A stretch of DNA of 64,000 nucleotides from Methylobacter sp. (GTDB lineage: Bacteria; Pseudomonadota; Gammaproteobacteria; Methylococcales; Methylomonadaceae). The stretch spans positions 21,225 through 85,224 of the forward strand of contig NZ_SCTW01000154.1 in the NCBI RefSeq assembly GCF_004322395.1, given 5' to 3'. The number at the start of each line of letters is the position of its first letter. The first letter of the stretch is position 1. The notes beneath the pieces were generated by a model. That model had not been told where the DNA came from. It searched no databases and was given only the letters and a program-made list of their open reading frames with translations. The position numbers and the translations under genes were made by a program. This document shows positions 47,320 to 56,501 of the stretch, in pieces.

Positions 47320-47675
47320 TCTTTATTCGTTTTCCAGCGCCAGAGCCAGAGTGGCGCTTGTTGCTCGGCATATCTGCCAAGGACGTGGCATTAAAGTAAA
47401 AGGCCTCATCGGGGAAGTTGTTTGGGAAGCTATAAGGCCGATTGAGCAAGCCGGGGCCCGGCGAGCAAACAGGCATTCTGTTGCAGAGCGCCGGGATCGC
47501 CAGCATTAGGCAAGCATAAATCGAGGACGGTTCCGTTCAGATCCTGGTGCCAGTTTGGAAAACCGTGTCCTGCCGGGGAAGGTAAGTTAATCGTGCCGAC
47601 CCGTATTAAGTCGGCATATGCGGATAAGCTCAACGTAGTAAGCGCTATCGGAGCCATTGTATGTTTGGTTTTCAT
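47320..47675 (-). pseudogene. Truncated, frameshifted copy of the 763-aa protein gene
   Basis: It opens like the intact gene (MKTKHTMAPIALTTLSLSAY, then NLPSPAGHGFPNW and DLNGTVLDLCLP). A frameshift near 47457 is followed by RPYSFPNNFPDEAFYFNATS. A second shift near 47345 gives TLALALENE and a stop, matching TLVLALEAA of the intact protein. Only the first 95-100 codons remain; homology ends about 65 bp before the MCO B start. Confidence 0.92.
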
Positions 47676-48058
47676 TTGAATTACCTAATCATCTTTTTTG
47701 TAAAAAACAAAAAACCTATGTATTCAGATGTTGAAATCGACAACAACATTCATACACACCAAGCCTATATGCGCGTCCATTCCTTGACTGGAAAGATGTC
47801 TTTATTTTTGAGATGAACACCGCCGATTCGGTATCCCTTAGTGGGATATTCGAGCAGCACCGACGGTCAGTCTTAGGATTTACTCCGTTGTGGCTAAAGA
47901 TATTATCGGAAAGATGAAACAAATGAACTCAGGTGAAACCCTGATTTTGGCTCGGGTTAATGCCTGATTTTTAAGGGAATTTAGTAGCTAAGATGAGCGG
48001 CATTGAGGGTTGTGGTGTTCCCGCTAACGGTAGACAGTCGAAATGTTTAGATGAATCC
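47676..48058. repeat. Duplicated upstream region (copy B)
   Basis: Matches 39788-40154, including the candidate dyads CAGGTGAAACCCTGATTTT and CGGGTTAATGCCTGATTTT (about 47930-47975). It now fronts the decayed gene and MCO paralogue B, so it probably still supplies that operon's promoter. Confidence 0.88.
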
Positions 48059-48132
48059 AGGGCGATAAACAGCGACGGGATATCCAATTTAAGCAAGTGC
48101 GGGTTTTAGGCTGGTTTGCCTAAACGTTATTT

Positions 48133-48272
48133 TGTAGGCAAAAAAATGCGGCCGATTAAGCCGCATTAGAGAAGGATATAAAACTCTGAATTCCGAGGAG
48201 GGAATTTGCATCTCAAGAGTTGTATATATATTAGTAAAAATACTTAGCGGATGGAATGTGACATATTGTCGC
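48133..48272. repeat. Right copy of the 140-bp direct repeat flanking the oxidase island
   Basis: Same orientation as 24068-24207 with about a dozen differences; the ATGCGGC/GCCGCAT stem and the GAGGAGGGAATTTGCATCTC stretch are kept, and the loop bases vary. No open frame is shared by both copies, so a structured RNA or an insertion footprint is more likely than a gene. Confidence 0.88.
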
Positions 48273-48344
48273 AGTGTTTTAGTAGGTTATTATGACGTAA
48301 TTTAGCATTCCGGGATTAAAGTTAAACGCACGGTTTAATTACAG

Positions 48345-49751
48345 TTATATCCCCAACTCCTGGATTTTCCGGGTTAAGGTGTTCCTGCCGTAGCCCAATA
48401 AAATAGCGGCTTCGTGGCGTTTGCCGTGGGTAAAGTTTAGCGCGGCCTTAATTAAAATCGTTTCAACCGCAGGAATGATGTGTTTAGCGATTTCGCTTTC
48501 GTTCCCACGTAGAAGTTGCTGGTCTACCAAATTCCTTAGCAATGCTTCCCAGCCGGTATCGGCAGTATTTTTTTCCGGCGTTATATTGAGCAACTCGGGC
48601 GGCAGGTCGTGTAAATGAATTTCCCGGCCCGAAGCCATTACGGTTAACCAGCGGCAGCTGTTTTCCAGTTGCCTCACATTGCCCGGCCAGTCCAGCGTGC
48701 TTAAAAAAGCCTCCGCTTCGGGCTTTAAGATTTTAACTTCTGCATTGAGTTCGACAGCCGCCTGATTTAAAAAGTGGCGCATCAGCAAGGGTATGTCCTG
48801 TTTGCGCTCGCGCAACGGCGGGATGTGGATACGGATGACGTTTAAGCGATGAAATAAATCTTCCCGAAAGCGGCCTTGTTCTACTAGCGTTTCAAGGTTC
48901 TGGTGGGTGGCGGCGATAATGCGCACATCGACTTTAACAGACGCGTATGAGCCGACCGGATAGAACTCGCCATCGGCCAGTACACGTAATAAACGGGTTT
49001 GCAGTTCGGCGGGCATGTCGCCGATTTCATCGAGAAACAAGGTGCCGCCGTCGGCCTGTTCAAAGCGTCCGGCGCGGCGCGATTGTGCGCCGGTAAAGGC
49101 GCCTTTTTCATGGCCGAACAGTTCCGATTCCATCAAGTCTTTAGGGATGGCGGCCATATTCAGGGCGATGAAAGGCTTGCCGGCTCTGGGGCTGTGACGA
49201 TGCAAGGCTTTGGCGACCAATTCCTTGCCGGTTCCCGATTCGCCGTTGATCAGTACGGTGATGTGCGACCTCGCCAGCCGTCCTATCGCGCGAAATACCT
49301 CCTGCATCGATGGCGCTTCGCCGATAATTTCCGGCGTGGTTTCTTCCGTATACGGAGAAGTATCTGAAATTTGCTGTTGCCGGCTGTGAATGCAGGCTCT
49401 ATGAGCCAGATCAACGACTTCTTTAATATCGAAGGGCTTGGGCAGATATTCAAATGCGCCACCGTGGAAAGCCGAGACCGCGCTTTCCAAATCGGAATGC
49501 GCGGTCATTACGATAACCGGCAGGCCTGGATGACTCAGTTGAACTTTGTCCAAAAGCTCCAGCCCGTCCATACCGGGCATACGAATATCGGTAATCAGCG
49601 CATCCGGCAGATCATTTTGCAATGCGCTCAGCAAGTCGGTCGAGCAGGAAAAACTGCGGGTGTCGATGGCTGCTTTTTGCAGGGCTTTTTCCACGACCCA
49701 GCGTATGGATTTGTCGTCGTCGATAATCCAGACGGTTTCGGACTTAGTCAT
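48345..49751 (-). CDS. glnG: Nitrogen regulator NtrC (sigma-54 activator)
   Basis: A 468-aa activator of sigma-54 RNA polymerase. I start it at the ATG at 49751 (GGGAGAGGCC upstream), overlapping the ntrB end by 8 bp; the longer open frame has no support. The receiver has IIDDDKSIRWV and phospho-acceptor Asp55. The AAA+ domain shows GESGTGKE (Walker A), ELFGHEKGAFTGA (the sigma-54 contact loop) and GGTLFLDEIGDM (Walker B). The C-terminal Fis-type helix-turn-helix is KRHEAAILLGYGRNTLTRKI. Together with NtrB it answers nitrogen limitation; matching DNA boxes occur upstream of the flavoprotein and narK genes in this window. Confidence 0.95.
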   Translation of the reverse strand: MTKSETVWIIDDDKSIRWVVEKALQKAAIDTRSFSCSTDLLSALQNDLPDALITDIRMPGMDGLELLDKVQLSHPGLPVIVMTAHSDLESAVSAFHGGAFEYLPKPFDIKEVVDLAHRACIHSRQQQISDTSPYTEETTPEIIGEAPSMQEVFRAIGRLARSHITVLINGESGTGKELVAKALHRHSPRAGKPFIALNMAAIPKDLMESELFGHEKGAFTGAQSRRAGRFEQADGGTLFLDEIGDMPAELQTRLLRVLADGEFYPVGSYASVKVDVRIIAATHQNLETLVEQGRFREDLFHRLNVIRIHIPPLRERKQDIPLLMRHFLNQAAVELNAEVKILKPEAEAFLSTLDWPGNVRQLENSCRWLTVMASGREIHLHDLPPELLNITPEKNTADTGWEALLRNLVDQQLLRGNESEIAKHIIPAVETILIKAALNFTHGKRHEAAILLGYGRNTLTRKIQELGI

Positions 49752-50799
49752 TGTTGGCCTCTCCCGGTGTGATAATGGGTAAGAAGATTGAAAACACTGT
49801 GTTCCCGGGTTCGCTGCTGCATTCAATCAAGCCGTTATGCTGATTGATCAGGGCCTGGGCTATGGACAAACCCAGCCCCGTGCCGTCTGCGCGCCCGGTA
49901 ATCATCGGATAAAATATCTGGTTCATCATGTCGGCGTCGATGCCCGGTCCGTTATCGATAATGTCGCATTTTACCGCCAATTTATAGCGCTTGCGGCCAA
50001 TGGTCACTTGCCGGTGAATCCGGGTTTTGATAGTAATCTCGCCTTCGCCGTTCAGCGCCTGAACGGCGTTTTTGGCGATATTTAAAATAGCCTGAATCAG
50101 CTGGTCTTTATCGGCCAGTATGTCGGGAATGCTGGGATCGTAGTCCGATTTAATGGTGAGACTGGATTCGGCTTGAACCAGCTGTCTGACCCGTTCCAGC
50201 ACTTCGTGAATATTGATGGCTTTTTTATTGGGCAGTTTGTTGGGGCCCAGCATTTTATCCATCAGGCCTTGCAGACGGTCGGATTCGGCGATGATGATCC
50301 GGGTGTACTCCTTGAGTTCCGGGTCGTGCAATTCCAGATCCAATAATTGTGCTGCGCCGCGCAAGCCGCCTAAAGGATTCTTGATTTCATGCGCCAAGCC
50401 TCTGACCAGCAGTCTGGCGGTATTTTGCTGGGTTAATAAACGTTCTTCCTTGGATATGCGAAGGTGAGTGTCTACTTGTTGCAATTCGACCAGAATCTCG
50501 TTGACCTGTTCATTCTTTAATAGCGGCGTTGCGCTGAAGTTGATGGTGAGACTGTGAGTCATGCGATCCAGGATAAGTTCCCGGTCTACCAGAGGTTCCG
50601 CCATGGTTAAGCACTGCTGTAAATTCATTAGTAGTGCAGGATCGGAGGTTTTGAACAACTCATGAGCACTAAGGCCTACCAAGTGACGGGAGCTGTCGGC
50701 AAGCAAAATTTCACCGGCAGAATTAAGGTAAGTGAGAATCAGGTCGCGATCAAATAACAAGATGGCGCCGGTAAGATGGTCAAGTATACGTTTATGCAT
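49744..50799 (-). CDS. glnL: Nitrogen sensor kinase NtrB
   Basis: A 351-aa cytoplasmic histidine kinase/phosphatase that controls NtrC under PII signalling. An N-terminal PAS domain (about 5-110, GAILLFDRDLILTYLNSAGE) is followed by the phospho-His box LAHEIKNPLGGLRGAAQLL (His137) and the ATPase boxes NIAKNAVQA, DNGPGID and GTGLGLSIAQ. No membrane segment is present, as expected for NtrB. It is divergent from the flavoprotein gene, with NtrC-like sites in the gap. Confidence 0.95.
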   Translation of the reverse strand: MHKRILDHLTGAILLFDRDLILTYLNSAGEILLADSSRHLVGLSAHELFKTSDPALLMNLQQCLTMAEPLVDRELILDRMTHSLTINFSATPLLKNEQVNEILVELQQVDTHLRISKEERLLTQQNTARLLVRGLAHEIKNPLGGLRGAAQLLDLELHDPELKEYTRIIIAESDRLQGLMDKMLGPNKLPNKKAINIHEVLERVRQLVQAESSLTIKSDYDPSIPDILADKDQLIQAILNIAKNAVQALNGEGEITIKTRIHRQVTIGRKRYKLAVKCDIIDNGPGIDADMMNQIFYPMITGRADGTGLGLSIAQALINQHNGLIECSSEPGNTVFSIFLPIITPGEANND

Positions 50800-50884
50800 G
50801 ATTTGCTTTAAAGGTTGTTTAAAGTAAGAGCGTTATAGTTTGCTTAGCAATTTGTAGGCCGATAATGAGAATAGGTCTGTAACG

Positions 50885-50976
50885 TAGGGCGCGCCGTGCG
50901 CGCCAGAGGCGGAGTTAAGGTTCAAGCGCCGATTGAATCCCAAGCGGAGAGAAGGCGCGCACGGCGCGCCCTACTC
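50885..50976. repeat. GC-rich inverted repeat (TAGGGCGCGCCGTGCGCGCC)
   Basis: TAGGGCGCGCCGTGCGCGCC at 50886 faces GGCGCGCACGGCGCGCCCTA ending at 50974, a perfect 20-bp stem with a 50-base loop. It is far more GC-rich than its surroundings, typical of a mobile palindromic repeat. It lies in the ntrB leader. Confidence 0.85.
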
Positions 50977-51000
50977 GGAGAGGATTCTTCACTGTGCTAT

Positions 51001-51059
51001 CGCACCATTATTGCGCAATTAATAGATCCAATAGACTATAGGTGCACCATTTTAGCGCA
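51001..51059. promoter_or_regulatory. Two NtrC-type binding sites
   Basis: CGCACCATTATTGCGCA (51001-51017) and TGCACCATTTTAGCGCA (51043-51059) both match the NtrC dyad TGCACY-N5-GGTGCA with its AT-rich centre. They are 42 bp apart, four helical turns, and lie between ntrB and the flavoprotein gene, upstream of a sigma-54 promoter. Confidence 0.75.
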
Positions 51060-51202
51060 TAAAGAAATTAGATGTAGTTGTAATAATGCCGCTCAAGTGT
51101 AAAGCTAGGCGTTGTTTCCAGCTTATTCGGATAATATCTTGCCGAAAACATCGATTCTTTTTGATGCTCAAACAGGCTTATTCCTATCAACAAGATTAAA
51201 GT

Positions 51203-51218
51203 CGGCATACTGTTTGCT
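51203..51218 (+). promoter_or_regulatory. Sigma-54 promoter for the flavoprotein gene
   Basis: CGGCATACTGTTTGCT has the -24 GG and -12 GC exactly ten bases apart and fits TGGCAY-N5-TTGCW apart from its first base. Transcription would start near 51229, about 43 bp before the ATG. Confidence 0.65.
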
Positions 51219-51271
51219 ATTGAATTGCAAACAGCCTGACTTAATGGCATTCAATCATAAGGAACAGCCCG

Positions 51272-52498
51272 ATGAAACAACGCTTGGTCGTCATAGGCAA
51301 CGGCATGGCGGGTATGCGTACCGTAGAAGAACTGCTGACCGCCGCACCGGATAAATATGAAATCACCGTGTTCGGCGCCGAACCTTACGGCAACTACAAT
51401 CGCATTATGCTGTCGTCGGTGCTGTGCGGCGAGAAAACCATTGAAGATATTGTCATCAATAACCGCCAGTGGTATCTCGACAATGGCATAATGCTGCACG
51501 CTGGCGAAGATAAAGCCGTAGCGCGGATAGATCGCAAACACAGAAAAATCTATGCCCAGGACGGGACCGTGGCCGGTTATGACCGATTGTTAATTGCTAC
51601 GGGTTCCAAAGCCGTAATACCGAAAGTTCCCGGCAATGAGCTGGATGGTGTAATCAGCTTTCGGGACATTGTCGATGTTAACAAAATGTTGGCTTACAGC
51701 CGCAGCCACAAAAAAGCGGTGATATTGGGCGGCGGCTTGTTAGGTCTGGAAGCCGCCAACGGTCTGGTTTTAAGAGGTATGGATGTCACCGTAATTCATA
51801 ACCATGAAATATTGCTGAACAGGCAAATGGACAAGCTGGCAGCAAAAATGCTTCAAACCGAGCTGGAACAACGCGGCCTGAAATTTAAAATGGCTGCCAA
51901 ACTTAAACAATTGTCGGGCGATGAACAAGGGCACATCAAGGCAATAAGTTTCGAAGACGGCAGCCGGCTGGAATGCGATCTGTTTGTTACCGCAATCGGC
52001 GTGCGTCCCAATATGACGCTGGCTCAGGAAGCGGGAATCTATTGCGAGCGCGGCATCGTCGTCAACGATACTTTGCAAAGCTACGACCCCAGCATTTATG
52101 CGGTAGGCGAATGCATCCAGCATCGCGGCGCTACCTTCGGCCTGGTTGCTCCGCTGTTTGAGCAGGCCAAAGTCTGCGCCAATCATCTTAGTGCGCATGG
52201 CGCGGCGGAATATGTCACGCTGCCGACCGCGACCAAGCTTAAGGTGACCGGTATCAACCTGTTTTCGGTCGGCGATTTTCAAGGCGATAAAGACAGTGAG
52301 ATCATTCGTTTTATCGATCCCGCTTTAGGCATTTATAAAAAGCTGGTCATCAAAGCCAACAAGCTGATTGGCGCGGTGCTTTATGGTGAAACCGCCGATG
52401 GCAATTGGTACCAGCAGATGCTGGAGAAGGAAGACAATATTTCCGACATAAGAGACGTGCTGATTTTTGGTAAAGCTTATGCCGGTGTTGTTACGTAG
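51272..52498 (+). CDS. NAD(P)H:acceptor flavoprotein, nitrate reductase electron-transfer subunit type
   Basis: A 408-aa FAD/NAD(P)-dependent oxidoreductase similar to the N-terminal half of NirB and to NasC of Klebsiella. The FAD motif is VVIGNGMAGM (residues 5-14), the NAD motif is VILGGGLLGLEAANGL (about 150-165), and the second FAD motif is IYAVGECIQHRG. It lacks the iron-sulphur and siroheme domains of full NirB. Its place between ntrB and nasA, under a sigma-54 promoter, suggests it passes electrons from NADH to the nitrate reductase NasA. AAGGAACAGCCCG precedes the ATG. Confidence 0.85.
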   Translation: MKQRLVVIGNGMAGMRTVEELLTAAPDKYEITVFGAEPYGNYNRIMLSSVLCGEKTIEDIVINNRQWYLDNGIMLHAGEDKAVARIDRKHRKIYAQDGTVAGYDRLLIATGSKAVIPKVPGNELDGVISFRDIVDVNKMLAYSRSHKKAVILGGGLLGLEAANGLVLRGMDVTVIHNHEILLNRQMDKLAAKMLQTELEQRGLKFKMAAKLKQLSGDEQGHIKAISFEDGSRLECDLFVTAIGVRPNMTLAQEAGIYCERGIVVNDTLQSYDPSIYAVGECIQHRGATFGLVAPLFEQAKVCANHLSAHGAAEYVTLPTATKLKVTGINLFSVGDFQGDKDSEIIRFIDPALGIYKKLVIKANKLIGAVLYGETADGNWYQQMLEKEDNISDIRDVLIFGKAYAGVVT

Positions 52499-52971
52499 CA
52501 GCCAAGAATAGAACGCGGATGACGCTGATCAATATGATAAACGCGGATATTTCAGAGAAACCTTAATCTATATAATCATCCGAGTCATTTGTGTTCCGTT
52601 GCTCTCGTTACCACGCGGCGCGCTCATCGTTATACACAAGTCTGTCCAAGAGTGTCATTTCGGCATGGGTGCTGGAATGGCGGACTCGGATGTAGGCCGG
52701 AATAAGGCCATCCAAGGCTCTCCTGTTCAGAACGTTGCCAGTTAGACCTTCCAGTTTTTAAAAACCTGGAAGGTCTGCATATCGGCATGTTTCTGAGCAC
52801 GGCCCGTGGGAACGGAGGGGTAAAGATACGTTGCGGCTCAGTAAAACAGAGCGCAGATAACGCTGATTAATATGATGAATACGGACATTTCAGAGAAATC
52901 TTGTTTAATCATATTAATCAGCGTCATCTGCGTTCTATCTATCTAACTATCAAGTATTGATTAGATTTTTA
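52499..52971. repeat. Repeat-filled gap between flavoprotein and nasA
   Basis: Three repeats occur: an AACGCGGATGACGCTGATCA-type element (about 52508-52598); a palindrome AGACCTTCCAG..CTGGAAGGTCT (52744-52776), also found at 55802-55834; and a long hairpin with arms ACGCTGATTAATATGAT and ATCATATTAATCAGCGT (about 52868-52931), ending 27-40 bp before the nasA ATG. There is no gene. CTCATCGTTATACACAAG (about 52623) recurs inverted near 55889. Confidence 0.8.
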
Positions 52972-55614
52972 ATGAATAAACCTATACAAACCACTTGCCC
53001 ATATTGTGGCGTAGGCTGCGGAATCAGCGCTAAAGTCGATGAGGCTCATCATCGCCTAAAAATCAGCGGCGACATCTCGCATCCGGCTAATTTCGGACGG
53101 CTTTGCTCCAAAGGTTCGGCGCTTGGCGACACGATTGAACTCAAAGGCCGGCTGTTGCAGCCGAAAGTCTACGGCCGTGAAACCAGCTGGGCCGAAGCGC
53201 TGGATTTGGTTGCTGATTCCTTTATCGGCACTATCAAAAAATACGGTCCCGATGCTGTGGCGATTTACGGCTCAGGGCAATTGCTGACCGAAGATTATTA
53301 CGTCGCCAACAAGCTGATGAAAGGCTTTATCGGCAGCGGCAATATGGATACCAACAGCCGCTTGTGCATGTCGTCTTCGGTAGCAGGGCATAAGCGCGCA
53401 TTCGGTTCCGATACCGTGCCGGGTTGTTACGAAGATTTCGAACAAGCCGAAATGATCGTACTGATCGGCTCGAACGCCGCATGGTGCCATCCGGTCAGTT
53501 TCCAGAGGATACGCGCGGCCAAGGAAGCCAACCCGGCAATAAAAATCGTGGTAATCGACCCGCGCCGCACCGCCAGTTGCGACATCGCCGATTTGCATTT
53601 ACCGCTGGCAAGCGGCAGTGACGCTGTCTTGTTTAACGGTTTACTGCAATTTTTAAGTAAGCAAAACACGCTGGATTCGGCTTATATCGAAGCCCATACC
53701 GAAGGTTTTATTGAAGCCCTGAATACTGCCGGTATCGATATTGAACAGGTTGCAGCGCTTTGCAGATTGGATAAAGACGACTTGTACCGTTTCTATGACT
53801 GGTTTGCCGGCCGTGAAAAAGTCATCAGTTTATACAGCCAAGGCATCAATCAATCGTCATCAGGAACCGACAAAGTCAATGCGATTATCAACTGTCATCT
53901 GGCAACCGGCAGAATCGGCAAGCCGGGGATGGGGCCGTTCTCGCTAACCGGACAGCCGAATGCGATGGGTGGGCGTGAAGTCGGCGGTTTATCGCATCAG
54001 CTGGCCGCGCATATGGATTTTTCCGATGCCGATGATATAGAACGTGTCTCACGATTTTGGAATACTCAAAATATTGCCCGAAAGCCGGGTTATCCCGCCG
54101 TGGAATTATTCGACGCCATTTACGACGGCAAAGTCAAAGCCGTGTGGATTATGGGCACCAACCCCGTAGTTAGCTTGCCGAATGCCGATAAAGTCAAACA
54201 AGCATTGCAAGGCTGCGATTTTGTGGCGATGTCCGATTGCATCGCCGATACCGACACCACTGCTTTCGCGCATGTGCTGCTGCCCGCGCAAGGCTGGAGC
54301 GAAAAAGACGGTACGGTGACTAATTCCGAGCGGCGAATTTCCCGGCAACGGGCGCTATTAAAAGCGGCGGGCAGCGCCAAACCCGACTGGTGGATTATCA
54401 CCCAAGTAGCGCGGCGCATGGGGTTCGAGCAGGCGTTTCATTACCAAAGTCCTGTGGAGATTTTTCGCGAACACGCCGCGTTGTCCGGCTTCGAAAATAA
54501 TGGGCAGCGCGATTTCGATATATCGGCGTTTGCGGATATATCCCAGCATGACTACGATCAATTGCAGCCGATTCAATGGCCGGTTAATCAGGACTATCCG
54601 CAAGGCAGGGCAAGGCTTTTCGAGGACGGACGGTTTTTTACCGAATCGGGCAAAGCCAAATTTATTGCCGTTACGCCACGTCCGCCGGTCAATCTGCCGA
54701 ATCAGGATTACCCGCTGATTTTAAATACCGGCCGTTTGCGCGACCAGTGGCACACAATGACGCGCACGGCCATTGCGGCGAAGCTAAATCAGCACAAGCC
54801 TGAGCCTTTTGTCGAGGTGCATCCGGTTGACGCCCAGCGCTATGGATTAGCCGCAAATAGTTTGGCAATCATAGAAAGCCCTTGGGGATCGATGGTTGCG
54901 CGGGTGCAGATTACCGATAGCCAAGTTCCAGGCAGCCTTTTTGTGCCGATGCATTGGACCGAACAATATACCGGTCGAGGGCGCATGGGCGCGTTAGTCA
55001 ATGCCGTGATTGACCCTATTTCCAATCAACCGGAAAGCAAACATACACCGGCGCGTATCAAGGCTTATCAACCCGTTTGGCAAGGTTTTATTCTGTCTCG
55101 CCGCGAGTTAAACATGAGCGCATCGGACTATTGGGTAAAAATCAAAGGCGAACAATATTACCGTTACGAACTGGCAGGACTGGCGATGCCTGAAAACTGG
55201 CAGGAATGGGCGAAAACTAAGCTCTGCGATAATGAAGGCGGAATGCCGCAATGGCAGGAATATGAAGATCCCGGCCTAGGCAATTACCGAGCCGCGCGGA
55301 TAGTGAATAATCGGTTGGAAAGCGTGGTTTTTATTGCCGCCGGGTCTGCATTGCCCGAGCGCAATTGGCTAACCGGTCTGTTTGCAAAAACGGAATTGGA
55401 AAAAGCGGAACGCATGGCGTTATTAACCGGCAGGCCGCCTTTGGGCGTCGAGGATGTCGGCACTATCGTTTGCGCCTGCTTTAATGTCGGAGAAAAAACC
55501 ATTCAAGCCGCGATCAGGGAAAAAGAGCTTAAAACCCATCAGGAAGTCGGTCGCTGCCTTAAAGCCGGAACCAACTGCGGTTCTTGCGTGCCGGAGATTA
55601 AGGCGTTGTTGTGA
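52972..55614 (+). CDS. nasA: Assimilatory nitrate reductase catalytic subunit
   Basis: An 880-aa cytoplasmic molybdenum enzyme (Mo-bis-MGD) that reduces nitrate to nitrite. I start it at the ATG at 52972, since a TTG five codons upstream has no better support; neither has a clear ribosome site. The N-terminal [4Fe-4S] ligands are Cys9, Cys12, Cys16 and Cys45 (CPYCGVGC...RLCSKG). The MGD-binding stretches SNPGxx-type GTNPVVSLP and LLPAQGWSEKDGTVTNSERRI are present. The C-terminus carries an extra BFD-like [2Fe-2S] domain with Cys834, Cys836, Cys869 and Cys872, as in Klebsiella NasA. It probably takes electrons from the flavoprotein encoded upstream. No nirB is seen in the window. Confidence 0.94.
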   Translation: MNKPIQTTCPYCGVGCGISAKVDEAHHRLKISGDISHPANFGRLCSKGSALGDTIELKGRLLQPKVYGRETSWAEALDLVADSFIGTIKKYGPDAVAIYGSGQLLTEDYYVANKLMKGFIGSGNMDTNSRLCMSSSVAGHKRAFGSDTVPGCYEDFEQAEMIVLIGSNAAWCHPVSFQRIRAAKEANPAIKIVVIDPRRTASCDIADLHLPLASGSDAVLFNGLLQFLSKQNTLDSAYIEAHTEGFIEALNTAGIDIEQVAALCRLDKDDLYRFYDWFAGREKVISLYSQGINQSSSGTDKVNAIINCHLATGRIGKPGMGPFSLTGQPNAMGGREVGGLSHQLAAHMDFSDADDIERVSRFWNTQNIARKPGYPAVELFDAIYDGKVKAVWIMGTNPVVSLPNADKVKQALQGCDFVAMSDCIADTDTTAFAHVLLPAQGWSEKDGTVTNSERRISRQRALLKAAGSAKPDWWIITQVARRMGFEQAFHYQSPVEIFREHAALSGFENNGQRDFDISAFADISQHDYDQLQPIQWPVNQDYPQGRARLFEDGRFFTESGKAKFIAVTPRPPVNLPNQDYPLILNTGRLRDQWHTMTRTAIAAKLNQHKPEPFVEVHPVDAQRYGLAANSLAIIESPWGSMVARVQITDSQVPGSLFVPMHWTEQYTGRGRMGALVNAVIDPISNQPESKHTPARIKAYQPVWQGFILSRRELNMSASDYWVKIKGEQYYRYELAGLAMPENWQEWAKTKLCDNEGGMPQWQEYEDPGLGNYRAARIVNNRLESVVFIAAGSALPERNWLTGLFAKTELEKAERMALLTGRPPLGVEDVGTIVCACFNVGEKTIQAAIREKELKTHQEVGRCLKAGTNCGSCVPEIKALL

Positions 55615-55946
55615 GTCGGTGAAGCTGGAGCTTTCTCCACTGCGTTTGCAAGTTGGAGTCGTCATACTAGAAATAGCTATCCAGCGCCATGCCTGTCCTG
55701 AGCGCAGCCGAAGGGGGCGTGTAACTTATTTAAATAAGCCGGGCTAGGCAGGCATGTTGTTTCCGTTCGAAACGTTTCGCCTGTTGAGAGCGTTGCGAGT
55801 TAGACCTTCCAGGTTTTAAAAACCTGGAAGGTCTGAATATCGCCTAACGCTAGGTAAGGGAGTGCCGGAAGGATGGTGTCCGTAGATACTTGTGTATAAC
55901 GATGAGATCTGGAGCTTGGAAGCGAGCGGATGCCTTCTCACCCTGC
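55615..55946. repeat. Repeat-filled gap after nasA
   Basis: A REP variant TGTCCTGAGCGCAGCCGAAG (about 55693) and the palindrome AGACCTTCCAG..CTGGAAGGTCT (55802-55834, second copy). An inverted copy of the ACTTGTGTATAACGATGAG segment lies near 55888. The latter two also occur before nasA, so nasA is bracketed by the same repeats. Confidence 0.8.
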
Positions 55947-56318
55947 CTATTGCGGCTTACTAGTTGATTCAGAGAGTGACTTATACAGCTCCAATGCCTT
56001 ATTCAACTCATCTGTCGCACCTTTTACGTCACCGTTGTTTACTTTGATTTGCGCCTGAATGATGCTTGCGTTAGCTTTTTTGGTGATTTTCGGATTTCCC
56101 GTTACTTTCTCGGAAGCCGCACGCGCCTCTTTTAAATGTTGGCTAGGCGGAAAGAAATCTCTATGGCTGATTTCGACTTTAGCCTTTTCAATATGCATAA
56201 TGGTTTCATTTGGGCTGACTGAACTTTTGGCGGCTTCTTCAGCATAAGCGATAATGCTGGTTGAGCCTAAAGAGAAGACCAGTAATAAAATGAACGCTGT
56301 GTTTCTGATCATATTCAT
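55947..56318 (-). CDS. Small secreted helical protein
   Basis: A 123-aa exported protein. I start it at the ATG at 56318, which gives a leader MNMIRNTAFILLLVFSLG... ending near IIAYA; an open frame extends 30 codons further but is unlike a start. The mature part is Ala/Lys/Glu-rich and should form three or four helices (MHIEKAKVEISHRDF, LKEARAASEKV, IIQAQIKVNNGDVKGATDEL, NKALELYKSL). The pattern recalls SmbP-type small metal-binding proteins, but it lacks their His-rich spacing, so metal binding is doubtful. It lies between nasA and the kinase gene. Confidence 0.65.
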   Translation of the reverse strand: MNMIRNTAFILLLVFSLGSTSIIAYAEEAAKSSVSPNETIMHIEKAKVEISHRDFFPPSQHLKEARAASEKVTGNPKITKKANASIIQAQIKVNNGDVKGATDELNKALELYKSLSESTSKPQ

Positions 56319-56501
56319 AAAATAAACCTTTTTGTTGTGATTATCGGATGGCGTAAGCAAAAATGATTTAAGAAACAAAATCTTTTGTCGACCATAATCG
56401 CGGTTCAATCGTTAATGACTTTGAAGTATTTAGTTTAAACTTTCAGTTAAATTACCATTTCGCAAACCGAATACACAACACGTATAAACACCTAATAATT
56501 A

